From contig CM071597.1 in the NCBI GenBank assembly GCA_036435485.1, forward strand, positions 51,319,881 through 51,383,880: 64,000 nucleotides of DNA, in the 5' to 3' direction. Positions 1 to 9,966 of this stretch are shown one piece after another. The stretch comes from Saposhnikovia divaricata (Eukaryota > Streptophyta > Magnoliopsida > Apiales > Apiaceae). The position numbers and the translations under genes are program-made. Under the pieces are notes generated by a model. That model was not told the origin of the DNA and did no database searches. It saw only the letters and a program-made list of their open reading frames with translations. Within the stretch, counting starts at the first letter, position 1, and each line of letters starts with the position of its first letter.

Positions 1-620
1 GAATTTCTACTTAGCCATCTCGAATTTCTAAGTAGAACTTCTACTTGGAAATATTCTACTTGGTCATCTAGAATATTTAATACTTAAAAAATATTCTGGT
101 CTTCAACTTGAAACTTCAATGCACATCTTGAACTTGTGATATCTTCATGTCTTCTTTATTCTTCACCAAGCTCTTGAACATGGATCTTTATTACTGACAT
201 AAACTTGCTATCAATGTCCTGACACTTGATGCACTGGTCTGGTTCATAAGTGACTAGTCTTGATAGTGTTTTTGCTTCTTGAATAAATTACCATATCCAA
301 TTAGTAATGTGGCTTTCCAATATTTGCTTTCCTTCTTGTTCACTTGAAATCAATTAGTCTTATTGATACTGATAGTTATGATCTTGATTCTTGGCTTTTC
401 AAATCACTGAGGCATGAACAACTTTGACTTGAACTTCTTTCAATGATTTCTTCTTGGCTTGATCATAGTTAACATGTTGAATTGTTTCAATTACCTTGTC
501 TTCATTTAGTGTTGATTTCTTTGTGACTTCTTGTTCTTGATTGTCTTCTGGTTAAGTATCTTTTCCTTTAGATGAGTCACATTAGTTATAGTGTTACAAG
601 TTTACACACTCTGCCTTTCA
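1..620 (-). repeat. 3' LTR of the SIRE-like copia element, partial
   Basis: Positions 1-620 repeat 13501-14120 with three substitutions. The match stops exactly after ...CTTTCA, the complement of an LTR starting TG. About 435 bp of this LTR should lie left of the window, judged from the complete copy at 13066-14120. The LTR is rich in AAGTAGAA/TTCTACTT motifs. Confidence 0.95.
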
Positions 621-633
621 ATCTCCCCCTATT
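621..633 (-). promoter_or_regulatory. Polypurine tract of the SIRE-like element
   Basis: On the minus strand a purine run containing AGGGGGAGAT lies directly before the TG that opens the 3' LTR. This is where plus-strand DNA synthesis starts during reverse transcription. Confidence 0.85.
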
Positions 634-965
634 TGACTGTCTAACAATGACATTCAAATTAATGAAGGATAACTCAACTAAACAATGAGACGAGAAAAGA
701 TAATTAACATTACAGTCTTGAATAATTTACAATTGAAATTTACTTGAAAACAATACAAAGAACTTAAACTAGAAACAGAATTCGAACTTCGAATTAAAGA
801 TCATTTGAGTGATTCCTATCACCTGGATTATTTCATACCTTTTTAGTCAAACTTATATCACCTTATTGGATTCACTCTAAGGTGAATTTTCCTCAAGTGA
901 GTTAAAGCAACCGAAAGACATGAAGTTTTTCCAACTTCAAGTTCACACCACTCTGACCTTTAACC
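634..965 (-). other. Spacer between ORF3 and the 3' LTR
   Basis: About 330 bp of the element's untranslated DNA between the ORF3 stop and the polypurine tract. No ORF or repeat of note was seen. Confidence 0.6.
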
Positions 966-3900
966 CTAATTCCGTTTCCTCTTTCTAGCTTCAGCAGCTT
1001 GGTCTTTCTCTTCTTTCTGCCTTCTGCGCTTCTCCTTCTGCTGCTGTTCTTTCTTGTACACTGGATCGCGAAGCTGCTTCCACCTAGCATTCAACAGACT
1101 TACAGCTTCCATTTCTAGAGGATTCTTGGGCTCTGGATAAGGATGTTTGAAAAGCCTTCTGAGTTTGTCCACCTCCTGAGTAGTCCTGATCTTTGGAATG
1201 TCCTCAAAGTTCTTCATTATGAGCTGAGGTTTCCAGTGTGATTTATCAACTTTAAACTGACAATAGATCATCTTGGGGTAGCCCTTGACACGGTTAGTAT
1301 TGTGGACACTAGCCGCATCTCGCTCCATCCGCTTCTTTTCCACCACTATCTCAGACAGGTAACTCATGAGTCTCTGCTTTTCTTCCACATACATATCTTC
1401 CACTTCGCCCCATTTGAATACATGTAATACTCTCTCCAGAAATGCAGCATCGTGAGTCTGTAGCAGCCATTTTCTACTCATATGCAAGAATGTTTGATTC
1501 TGGTCTGCATCTATGAATACTAAGGCATCAGCTGTATCTTCAACATAAGCGTGTATCCAGTATACACTGTCACTTCCTGGAGCACCAATTGCCTCCCTTA
1601 TCTCTCCTTGTTCCAGTGCTCCAGAAGGAAGAGTCAGAGCTTCATCTACACTCTTCATTGCTTGAAGAATATTCCATTTCTTCTCCATCAGCTCCGGCTC
1701 AGTCTTCACGTTATCTAGAGGGTTTGGAGCAATGATATCACACTTCCACACCTCATTGCTCTTCTTGAATATGACTCTTTCAATGATCTTCACGGATTTT
1801 TCTTTAAGCTCAGAAGCGAATCTCTTACTCATCATTTGTCTACAGACAGCTTTGAGAGATTCCACTGAAAGCTCCATTAGATCATTTTCCTCCATGCTAA
1901 CCCTCTTCATCTTTCCGTCAACTACCATCCGGACAAAATTTGGATATGCTGAGAATTCTGGACCCTTGTCCTCTGCTAGCTGCATTAACCGATCCCTATA
2001 CAGAATGCTTAGCTCCTCAGATTGAGAGTATTGAATTTTTGTTGCTAGCAAGAACAACTCTGACGCAGATCTTCTCGTTATGAATTGGTCATCCACATAT
2101 AGGAAAGATGTTGGGACTCCTTCTACCAAAGACAAAATAACCTGCCACTCCTTAAGTGTTGCATTGTATCCAACCCTGACTTTAGAAATTAATCTCTTCA
2201 AAGCACTTATATAGTCCCCAGTCATTGGATTCTGCAAATTCAAGTTGTTGAACAGATCATCTGCCTCCTTGTTATGAACTCCTTTCGCACAGGATCCCAT
2301 CAATATCTTCCTTGCTTCATCCCACTTCTGTCCTATCCTTCTCTTGTCGAGATCAACTTGAGGATCAGCTAGCCTTGCAAGCTCATGATCATACTGCTTC
2401 CCTTGGAGCTCCACTTTCTTTTCTAGGAATGCAGCACGTTCTTGCATCATCTTCATTTTATGGAACTGAGCTTGTTCCAAATCTAACTGTTGAGCTTTAA
2501 GGGTTTCCTCATCAACAGGAATTTCTTCAGGCATTCCGGAAGACATCCCAGCACCTCCACCTTGTTCCTTCAAAGATCTCTTTATAGCATGTGCCAAAGG
2601 TACGTCTTCCATATCAGAATCTGAGTCAAGTACCTCCTGTACTGTTTCCTGATGACTCAGGTCAACGAATGGTTCATCTTGCTCAACCATCATTGCCTTA
2701 CCCTTTCTCCTCCTCAGAGCCTCTTCATCAACAGCAGGCTCAATTTCTGTTTCCTTGACAAGATCAGCGGGTTCTTCAATTTCTTCGATGTGAACTGCCT
2801 GCTGTCTCGTCTCCTTTCCACTCTCCCCCTTAGGTGAGTTATCCTGAGCTCCACCTTGGTCTTCAGATCCACCAGCTGCATAAGAACCTCTAAAACCAGA
2901 ACCAGAGGCTCCCGCTCCACTAGCACCACCTGCACCACCTGCACCAGCATCAGGGGGAGGTTGTTGCGACTCGAAACACTCCGGGGGCACAAAACTCCTG
3001 ACTGCGAACATCATTCTACTGATCTCCACTGCCATTGTATGCATTGTAGACTCCATTGCCCCCATCCTTTCATTAAGAGTGCTTCCCAAGACACCACCAG
3101 CATGGCCCAAGTCATTGACCTTGTTTGTCAAAGCATCAAAAGCTGTAGCTTGACTTGCCATTCGCGCTGCGTAGTCATCAAGAGCCCTTTGATTGTTTCC
3201 AATGTTAATCCCGAACTGCCCCATCGTCTGCCCGAACTGCCTCATCTGATTTTCCATAGAAGTCATACGTGTATCAAGATTTTCAATATTAAGGGACGGT
3301 GTTTGGTTTAGGTGACCACGCTCTAATACTCGTTCTGTTGGTATTTGGCGCTAGGTTTCGGGCCTTAAAAATGAAGGTCCCTCTCTCCCTAACCTCTCAC
3401 ACACACTCCCTGTCTCACGCTCGTGTATGTCTTCAATGATTGATCCAAAGTATGAAGCAGTACCTGCAGAAATTGGATAAGCAATATAATTGGCAGTTAT
3501 GGGATCTATTTCTGTTATGTCCTGAGTTGGAATCTCAGGCTGAGGGGCTGCAAAGTGTTCTTGTACAACATCAGAACCGATCCTCTTTGCAGCATCAGTA
3601 CGTACCGGTGAAGGTACGGGTGAAGTTATTAAAACTTCATGTCCTTTTGAAGCAACAGGATCTTCAAAAGGTACATAATCCTCACCAAAATCCCTATGTG
3701 CAGATTGTTTAAGGGGAGAACCACTCTCGTGAGGTGGAGTGGTTGCGTGTGACACACTAGGGTTTGACTGGACGTTTGAAGTAGCAGCATGAAAAATTTT
3801 GGCTTTCTTTCGAATAAGATGCTGCACTTCGGGGTCACTCTCCTCATCATCTCCTACATATACATGTGCTGGCTTTCTGACTTCCGTTAATAGGGGTGAA

Positions 3901-4982
3901 AGAGAATAAGAATGTGTATCAGGCTCAGAAATATAGCTCTCACCCTGGGATAGATCCTGCGGGTTAGCAGTCTCTTGGGTCTCGGAATCAGATACATAGG
4001 AGGAGGAATGAATAGTATGCAGGGAGAGATTACCTTGTTCATTACCTTGTGCCTCATCGCTTTGCTCATCAGGAATCTCATCAAATGCCTCAGCATGAAC
4101 AGATGGATTCTGAGCATGTGATGAAACTTGCGATGATACCTCCAAATTGGTAACTCCTGCATCAAATGTAAGCCACAGTTGAATATTTTCAGGAATTGAC
4201 ATCGGTTTACCTTGATGTTTATCCTGATTAGCAATGGTTGAAAGTGACTTAGTGCCCATCCCTAGCGGTGCAGATGTTGGGCTTCTGGCAAATCCCTGTC
4301 TAACAGCAAGAGCATCCTTCGGTATTAAATCATTAATCAGCATTTGTAGGAACCGAGGAAACCAGCAGACAACATCAGTTGTAGTGAGGTCTCTGGTTGC
4401 AGGAGATCCCATTGTGGCCACTATCTCAGAGAGAACTATGCGTCCATAATTTATATCCAGTTCTCTTGCTAGGGAAACTGCAAAGGTTTGCATTGGAATT
4501 GGAATTTGATGAAAATCTTTTTCGCGTGCCCGAAAACATCTTGTGATGGCCTCGAAAAAGTAATTCCATTCCACATGGAAGAATTATTTTTGGATGTTTC
4601 CAGTGATCCGGCCAGTCGGAGGATAACATCATATTTCTTCAAAGAATGTGAGGCGTTGTTCCGCTGTAGGTTCTGCATCATAAGCATCTTTGATTGGGAA
4701 TCCCAGAACCCTGTTGACAATTTCTTCAGTGACCTCATATTCCTGACCCGCTAAGGTAAACCTGAAACCGTAGGGGGTTGTTTTGCTCCTAAAAGTAACC
4801 GCACTAGTCCATAATTGCTGTAAAGCATCATGTACTAGTGTAGGTTTAGCAGTAAAAGCATGGCTAGCCTTGGAGTACAAATTAAGAAATCGTACCCAAA
4901 ACTTAAACCGTGGGAGTTGATCACCAATTTCCGTAGAAATATTATAAAAATTGTTTTTAGCAAGTGAAAATTGGTGAGCCAT
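966..4982 (-). pseudogene. SIRE-type third ORF (env-like position), broken by three in-frame stops
   Basis: One reading frame runs from an ATG at 4982 (MAHQFSLAKNN...) to the stop at 966-968. It is interrupted by TGA at 4629-4631, TAA at 4584-4586 and TAG at 3351-3353; the three open stretches share a frame, so no indel is needed to relate them. The N-terminal part contains an E-W-N-Y-F-F segment followed by ITRCFRA, of the kind found in plant retroelement third ORFs. The middle is Ser/Glu/Pro-rich. The last ~765 residues hold a Gly/Ala/Ser linker, long charged probable coiled coils and a very basic Lys/Arg tail. I see no signal peptide or clear membrane span, so 'envelope' is only positional. 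Function is unknown. Gag and pol of the same copy are still open. Confidence 0.8.
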
Positions 4983-6576
4983 TTTAATTAAATGTTTTTC
5001 TTTAAAAGATGTGAAATTTTTTTTAATTTTGAAAAACAAGTAATTTACGAATTAAAGATTGTATCCCTTTTAATTTAACAAGAACAACAAAGGTCCCTTT
5101 GAGAAATTAAACTACGGGATTCAATCAATAGCCAATACTAAATCTGAATATTCAATGAAGATGAATATTCGTGTGTATACCAGTGAAATCGTGTGTGTTT
5201 AGATAGAGAATATGAAATCGTGTTTTATGAACAGTTACACAAACAATTTATGTTCGTGTGTATGTATATGCGCGTGTATGAATGGTCATTAAACACACCA
5301 CCACAACGATTAAGGAAAACACAGACAATAGTAGTCAACAAATTGGCAGTAATTCGTGATTAGTATGAGTTTAATCACAAAAATACGGATTAATGGTATG
5401 TAATTTGTGAAATCGCCCTGTCTTTGTGAAGCGGCTGCTGTAAAAATGAAATTAAGTAAAGTGAATGATGCATCGAGTTAGAGATGTATATATAGATGAT
5501 TGTGAAGTGACAAAAATGACCCTGTTAAAAAGAGTGAAAAATACCAAGTCAATACAGGGAACACCTAAGTCGAACTCTATCTCGAACATCAAGTCGAACT
5601 TCGAGATGAAGTTCAAGATAGAGGTTAACTCGAACAAATAAGCACAAATAAGCACTTTAACCAATTTTACAGCAAAGACTACAGGGAAATCTTATCTCGA
5701 ACTTGATTGACTTGTAAACTTGGAAAATTCTCTTCCAGTAAAAGAAATACAGGGAAATTCGAGATACATTTCGAGTTAGAAGTTTAACTCTATCTCGAAC
5801 ATCAAGTCGAAATTCGAGTTGAGTTTCGAGATAGAGACTAACTCAAAATTAATCTCAATTCTTTCCAAAAAATCTTGAATGGAAACCTAATCTCAACCTT
5901 CGAGATAAGATTCGAGTTAGGAGTAACTCAAAAATTCCCTTTAAGCAACTGAGATCTCTATCTCGAACATCAAGTCGAAATTCGAGTTGAGTTTCGAGAT
6001 AGACTAACTCGAAGTTATTCTCAGTTCTTTTCAAAATATTCCCTTAATGGAAACCTCATCTCAACCTTTGAGATAAAATTCGAGATAGACTTTATCTCGA
6101 ATATTTTGAAGATAGAACTAGGCACACTGGTAACTCGAACTCGAACTCAAAGTCGAATTTCGAGATAGACAACTCGAAATTCTTCCCAGACTTAGAATTT
6201 TCAAAACTTCACTCTGACAGCTTAAGTCGAAATTCAAGTCGAATTTCTAGATGAGTTTCGAGATAGAGACTAACTCGAAATTTTGAAGATATTCAATTCT
6301 AAGGCCTCTAATTACATGAAAATCATAGGTAAATTCATCTAAAAATCATGCAAAATTTAGAATATTATGAATTTAACTCCCCCTATGATCATGCAATCTA
6401 ACAAGCATAAATTCACAGATTTGTGCTATAAAAGACACTTAAAACACAATGAATTTATGCAAACTATATGCAAACTATAACAATCATTAATTAGGCATTT
6501 TAAAGTCTAAGCACATAATTATTAAGTAGCTTGCACATACAAACATAAACCTGGATTTTACAGATAGAAGGCTTTA
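4983..6576 (-). other. Non-coding spacer between pol and ORF3 with TCGAA/TCGAG repeats
   Basis: About 1.6 kb of element DNA without a credible ORF. From about 5560 to 6290 it carries diverged copies of a ~45-60 bp block containing ATCTCGAACATCAAGTCGA followed by GAGTTTCGAGATAGA. The clearest copies lie near 5573, 5788, 5955 and 6225. A PPT-like ACTCCCCCT (purine run on the minus strand) occurs near 6372, just downstream of pol. Confidence 0.65.
5560..6290 (-). repeat. Degenerate direct repeats, TCGAA/TCGAG-rich block
   Basis: Repeated modules alternate ...TATCTCGAACATCAAGTCG... with its near inverse ...TTTCGAGATAGA.... The transcript could therefore form local hairpins. At least four copies are visible, spaced about 165-270 bp apart. 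The same word family (GTCGAA, GTAGAA) recurs in the element's leader (12420-12560) and LTRs. Confidence 0.65.
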
Positions 6577-9500
6577 CTAACTTGTGTTAAGCATTCCCAA
6601 TTCACCAACCAATCTATTGAATGTTACTTCATCAAGAGGTTTGGTGAAAATATCTGCAATTTGTTGCATTGTGGGCACAAAATGTAGCTCCACATTCCCC
6701 TCCTCGACATGTTCTCTTATGAAGTGATACCTGATGTCGATGTGCTTGGTTCTTGAGTGATCTACAGGATTGTTGGTTATGGCAATGGCACTTGTGTTGT
6801 CACACATAATTGGAATTTTCTTGTGCTCCATGCCATAATCCTTCAATTGGTTCCTCATCCACAGTATATGAGCTACACAGCTTCCAGCAGCAATGTACTC
6901 AGCTTCAGCAGTAGAAGTAGATACTGTATGTTGCTTTTTACTTTGCCAGGACACCAATCTTCTTCCAAGAAATTGGCAAGCACCAGATGTGCTCTTCCTA
7001 TCAATCCTGCAACCTGCATAGTATGAATCCGAATAGCCAATTAGATTAAAACCTGTATCTCTTGGGTACCAAATCCCTAGATTTGGTGTGCCCTTGAGAT
7101 ACCTAAAAATTCTCTTGACGGCTACGAGATGTGATTCTCTAGGATCCGCTTGGAACCTTGCACATAAACAAGTTGCGAACATTATATCGGGTTTACTTGC
7201 AGTTAAATAGAGGAGTGAGCCAATCATACCTCGATAGCTTGTGATGTCAACTGGTTTACCTGATTTGTCTTCATCAAACTTCGTGGCTGTTGCCATGGGA
7301 GTCTTAGCTGCTGATGCATCTTCTAGATTATACTTCTTGAGTATATCTCTGACGTACTTGGATTGACAGATAAAGATACCATCTTTTCTCTGACTGATCT
7401 GTAATCCAAGGAAGAAGGACAGCTCTCCCATCATGCTCATCTCATATTTTTCCTGCATTAGCTTGGCAAATTTCTCGCACAAGCGCTCATTTGATGACCC
7501 AAAAATAATATCGTCCACATAGACTTGAACAAGTATTAAGTCATTTCTTACATTTTTAAAGAACAATATTTTATCAATTACTCCCCTAGTAAAACCATTT
7601 TCAATTAAGAATAAGGATAGGGTTTCATACCATCGCCTTGGGGATTGCTTGAGGCCATAGACAGATTTGAAGAGAAGATACACAAAATCTACATGTTCTG
7701 GATCAACGAAGCCAGGCGGCTGTTCCAGATACACTTCTTCTTCTAACTCTCCGTTCAGGAAGGCACTTTTCACATCCATCTGGAAAACCTTGAAGTTCTT
7801 ATGTGATGCAAATGCCAAGAACATCATGACTGCCTCAAGTCTTGCAACTGGTGCATAGGTGTCATCATAATCAATTCCTTCTCGCTGAGAATAACCTTTT
7901 GCAACCAAACGAGCCTTGTTTCGTGTTACAAGTCCGTTTTCATCCAGTTTATTTCTGAATACCCACCTAGCTCCAATTACTGATATGTTCTTTGGTCGGG
8001 GTACCAGTTTCCAAACTTTCTGCCTTTCAAACTGATTGAGTTCCTCTTGCATTGCAATCACCCAATCAGCATCACCAAGAGCTTCTTCTATTTCTTTAGG
8101 TTCAAGCTTGGATAAGAACCCAGAATATAAGGAAATATTAGCCAGGTCAGCTCTTGCAGTTCTTCTAGTAGTCACACCAGCATCTGGATCACCAATAATT
8201 AATTCAAACGGATGATCTCTATTCCATACCCGTTCTCCTGGAAATTGTCTTGATGATTCAGCTTGACTTTCTGAGTTATGGTGCTGACTACTTTGATTAT
8301 TCTCACTAACTCCCCCTGAGTTAGTGCCAGCTCCTACAGAACTACTGTGAACTCGTCTCGAGCCTTGAACAGTTGTCCTTGAGCTGTTATTTACTCCCCC
8401 TGAGTTATTGCCGGTTCGTACTGAAGAAGTCTCTTCTGATCTTTTAGAATTAGATTGTTCACTAGACTCAGGTTCTTCACGTACACTTGGAATATTTAAT
8501 GGGACAACTAACTTAGGTTCATCTTCAAGTTCATCTAAGTCCAGATTCTGAAATTTTAGGGACTCAGGTTCACTAGAATCTCTAGAAATTGATGGGAGTT
8601 TGGTATCATCGAATCTGACGTTGTAGCTTTCAGTCACTTTTCGATCATTCATTAAGAACACTCTATAAGCTGCCACCACATCTGTGGAATAACCAACAAA
8701 GATTCCTTCACGAGCTTTTGCTGCAAACTTGCCTAGATTATCATCATCTATAAGTACATAGCATTTTGCTCCAAAGACATGAAAGTATTTGATTGTTGGT
8801 CTTCTGTTGTTCATTAATTCACATGGTGTCTTTTCTTTATCTTTTATAATCAAGGTTCTATTTTGAGTGTAACAAGCGGTACTCACTGCTTCGGCCCAGA
8901 AGTACAAAGGAAGTTTTGAATCATACAACAAAGTTCTTGCTGCTTCAACCAAAGTTCTATTCTTCCTTTCAACTACTCCATTTTGCTGTGGAGTTCTCGG
9001 GGCTGAATACTGACGACGTATTCCTTTAGATACACAGAAGTCATTCAGCACTGCGTTTTTGAATTCAGTGCCATTGTCTGATCTAATCGTCTTCACAGTA
9101 AGTGTTGAAACATTCTCAATTTGAGTGATATGATCAATGATTAAGAAAGGTACTTCGTCTTTCGTCATTGCGAACAATACCCATGTATACTTGGAGAAGT
9201 CATCCACGATTACCAATGCATATATTTTCCTAGACAAAGATAGGACATTCACTGGGCCAAACAAATCCATATGAAGAAGTTGCAGAGGCTCAGTAATACT
9301 AGAAATTTCTTTGCTTTTATGCGATGCTCGCTTCGACTTTCCCATTTCACAAGCTTCACAGAGTCCTTTCGGAGCGAACTCCATTTGAGGTAGATCTCTC
9401 ACCAATTCTCGCCTCGCGAGAGCATTCATCGTTTTGAAGTTTAAGTGAGATAGCTTTTTGTGCCATAACCAGCTTTCATCATCCGAGGCTTTGCTGTAGA

Positions 9501-9966
9501 AACAGGTGACCTCATTCTGATTTGCTGAATCCATGTCTGCAACAAAAAGATCTGCCTTTCGAACTCCTCTCAAAGCCAATGAGCCTTCCTTGATGTGAGT
9601 GATTGATACACCTTTCTTGTTGAAGACAATTTCGTAACCTTTGTCACAGAATTGACTGATACTCAACAGATTGTGCTTCAGTCCCTCAACATAGGAAATA
9701 TCTTCAATGATGACATTACCAGTCTTCAGTTTTCCATATCCCTTAGTCACACCTATGCTGTCATCTCCAAAGGTAACATAAGGGCCAGCCTTCATAACCA
9801 ACTCTGTAAGCAGGGACTTGTTTCCAGTCATATGCCTCGATGCTCCACTGTCTAGCACCCATATAACTTTATTTCTATTCTGCTTAACGCCCTGCAATGA
9901 CAGATTGGTTAGACATTCTTCAGAACCCAACTTTGATTGGGCCCGGCTTTTCGATAAGATCGAGAA
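6577..9966 (-). CDS. pol: Copia pol: protease, integrase, reverse transcriptase, RNase H
   Basis: Open for more than 1,100 codons down to the stop at 6577. Order seen: aspartic protease DSGASRHMTG near the N-terminus; the GAG-pre-integrase/zinc region H-x3-H ... CEACEMGKS; integrase core with D in LHMDLFGP, D in IRSDNGTEF and E in NGVVERKNRTL; RT with the YVDD catalytic box (VYVDDIIFGSS); and RNase H with STAEAEYIAAGSC and DNTSAI. The frame is -1 relative to gag and overlaps it by about 58 nt (9909-9966). The first codon of the long translation (9930) is TTG, and no ATG lies before the protease motif. Pol is therefore probably made as a Gag-Pol fusion by frameshifting, though no canonical slippery heptamer is visible. 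No internal stop was found, so this copy may still encode active enzymes. Confidence 0.93.
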   Translation of the reverse strand, partial: FSILSKSRAQSKLGSEECLTNLSLQGVKQNRNKVIWVLDSGASRHMTGNKSLLTELVMKAGPYVTFGDDSIGVTKGYGKLKTGNVIIEDISYVEGLKHNLLSISQFCDKGYEIVFNKKGVSITHIKEGSLALRGVRKADLFVADMDSANQNEVTCFYSKASDDESWLWHKKLSHLNFKTMNALARRELVRDLPQMEFAPKGLCEACEMGKSKRASHKSKEISSITEPLQLLHMDLFGPVNVLSLSRKIYALVIVDDFSKYTWVLFAMTKDEVPFLIIDHITQIENVSTLTVKTIRSDNGTEFKNAVLNDFCVSKGIRRQYSAPRTPQQNGVVERKNRTLVEAARTLLYDSKLPLYFWAEAVSTACYTQNRTLIIKDKEKTPCELMNNRRPTIKYFHVFGAKCYVLIDDDNLGKFAAKAREGIFVGYSTDVVAAYRVFLMNDRKVTESYNVRFDDTKLPSISRDSSEPESLKFQNLDLDELEDEPKLVVPLNIPSVREEPESSEQSNSKRSEETSSVRTGNNSGGVNNSSRTTVQGSRRVHSSSVGAGTNSGGVSENNQSSQHHNSESQAESSRQFPGERVWNRDHPFELIIGDPDAGVTTRRTARADLANISLYSGFLSKLEPKEIEEALGDADWVIAMQEELNQFERQKVWKLVPRPKNISVIGARWVFRNKLDENGLVTRNKARLVAKGYSQREGIDYDDTYAPVARLEAVMMFLAFASHKNFKVFQMDVKSAFLNGELEEEVYLEQPPGFVDPEHVDFVYLLFKSVYGLKQSPRRWYETLSLFLIENGFTRGVIDKILFFKNVRNDLILVQVYVDDIIFGSSNERLCEKFAKLMQEKYEMSMMGELSFFLGLQISQRKDGIFICQSKYVRDILKKYNLEDASAAKTPMATATKFDEDKSGKPVDITSYRGMIGSLLYLTASKPDIMFATCLCARFQADPRESHLVAVKRIFRYLKGTPNLGIWYPRDTGFNLIGYSDSYYAGCRIDRKSTSGACQFLGRRLVSWQSKKQHTVSTSTAEAEYIAAGSCVAHILWMRNQLKDYGMEHKKIPIMCDNTSAIAITNNPVDHSRTKHIDIRYHFIREHVEEGNVELHFVPTMQQIADIFTKPLDEVTFNRLVGELGMLNTS

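Noticed and set aside
966..4982. Calling ORF3 a true envelope gene
   Set aside because: No signal peptide, fusion peptide or clear transmembrane helix is visible. Only the position after pol is env-like.
9909..9966. A canonical -1 slippery heptamer in the gag-pol overlap
   Set aside because: Gag-frame codons in the overlap do not give an X XXY YYZ pattern. GGGCCCA is present but in the wrong phase.
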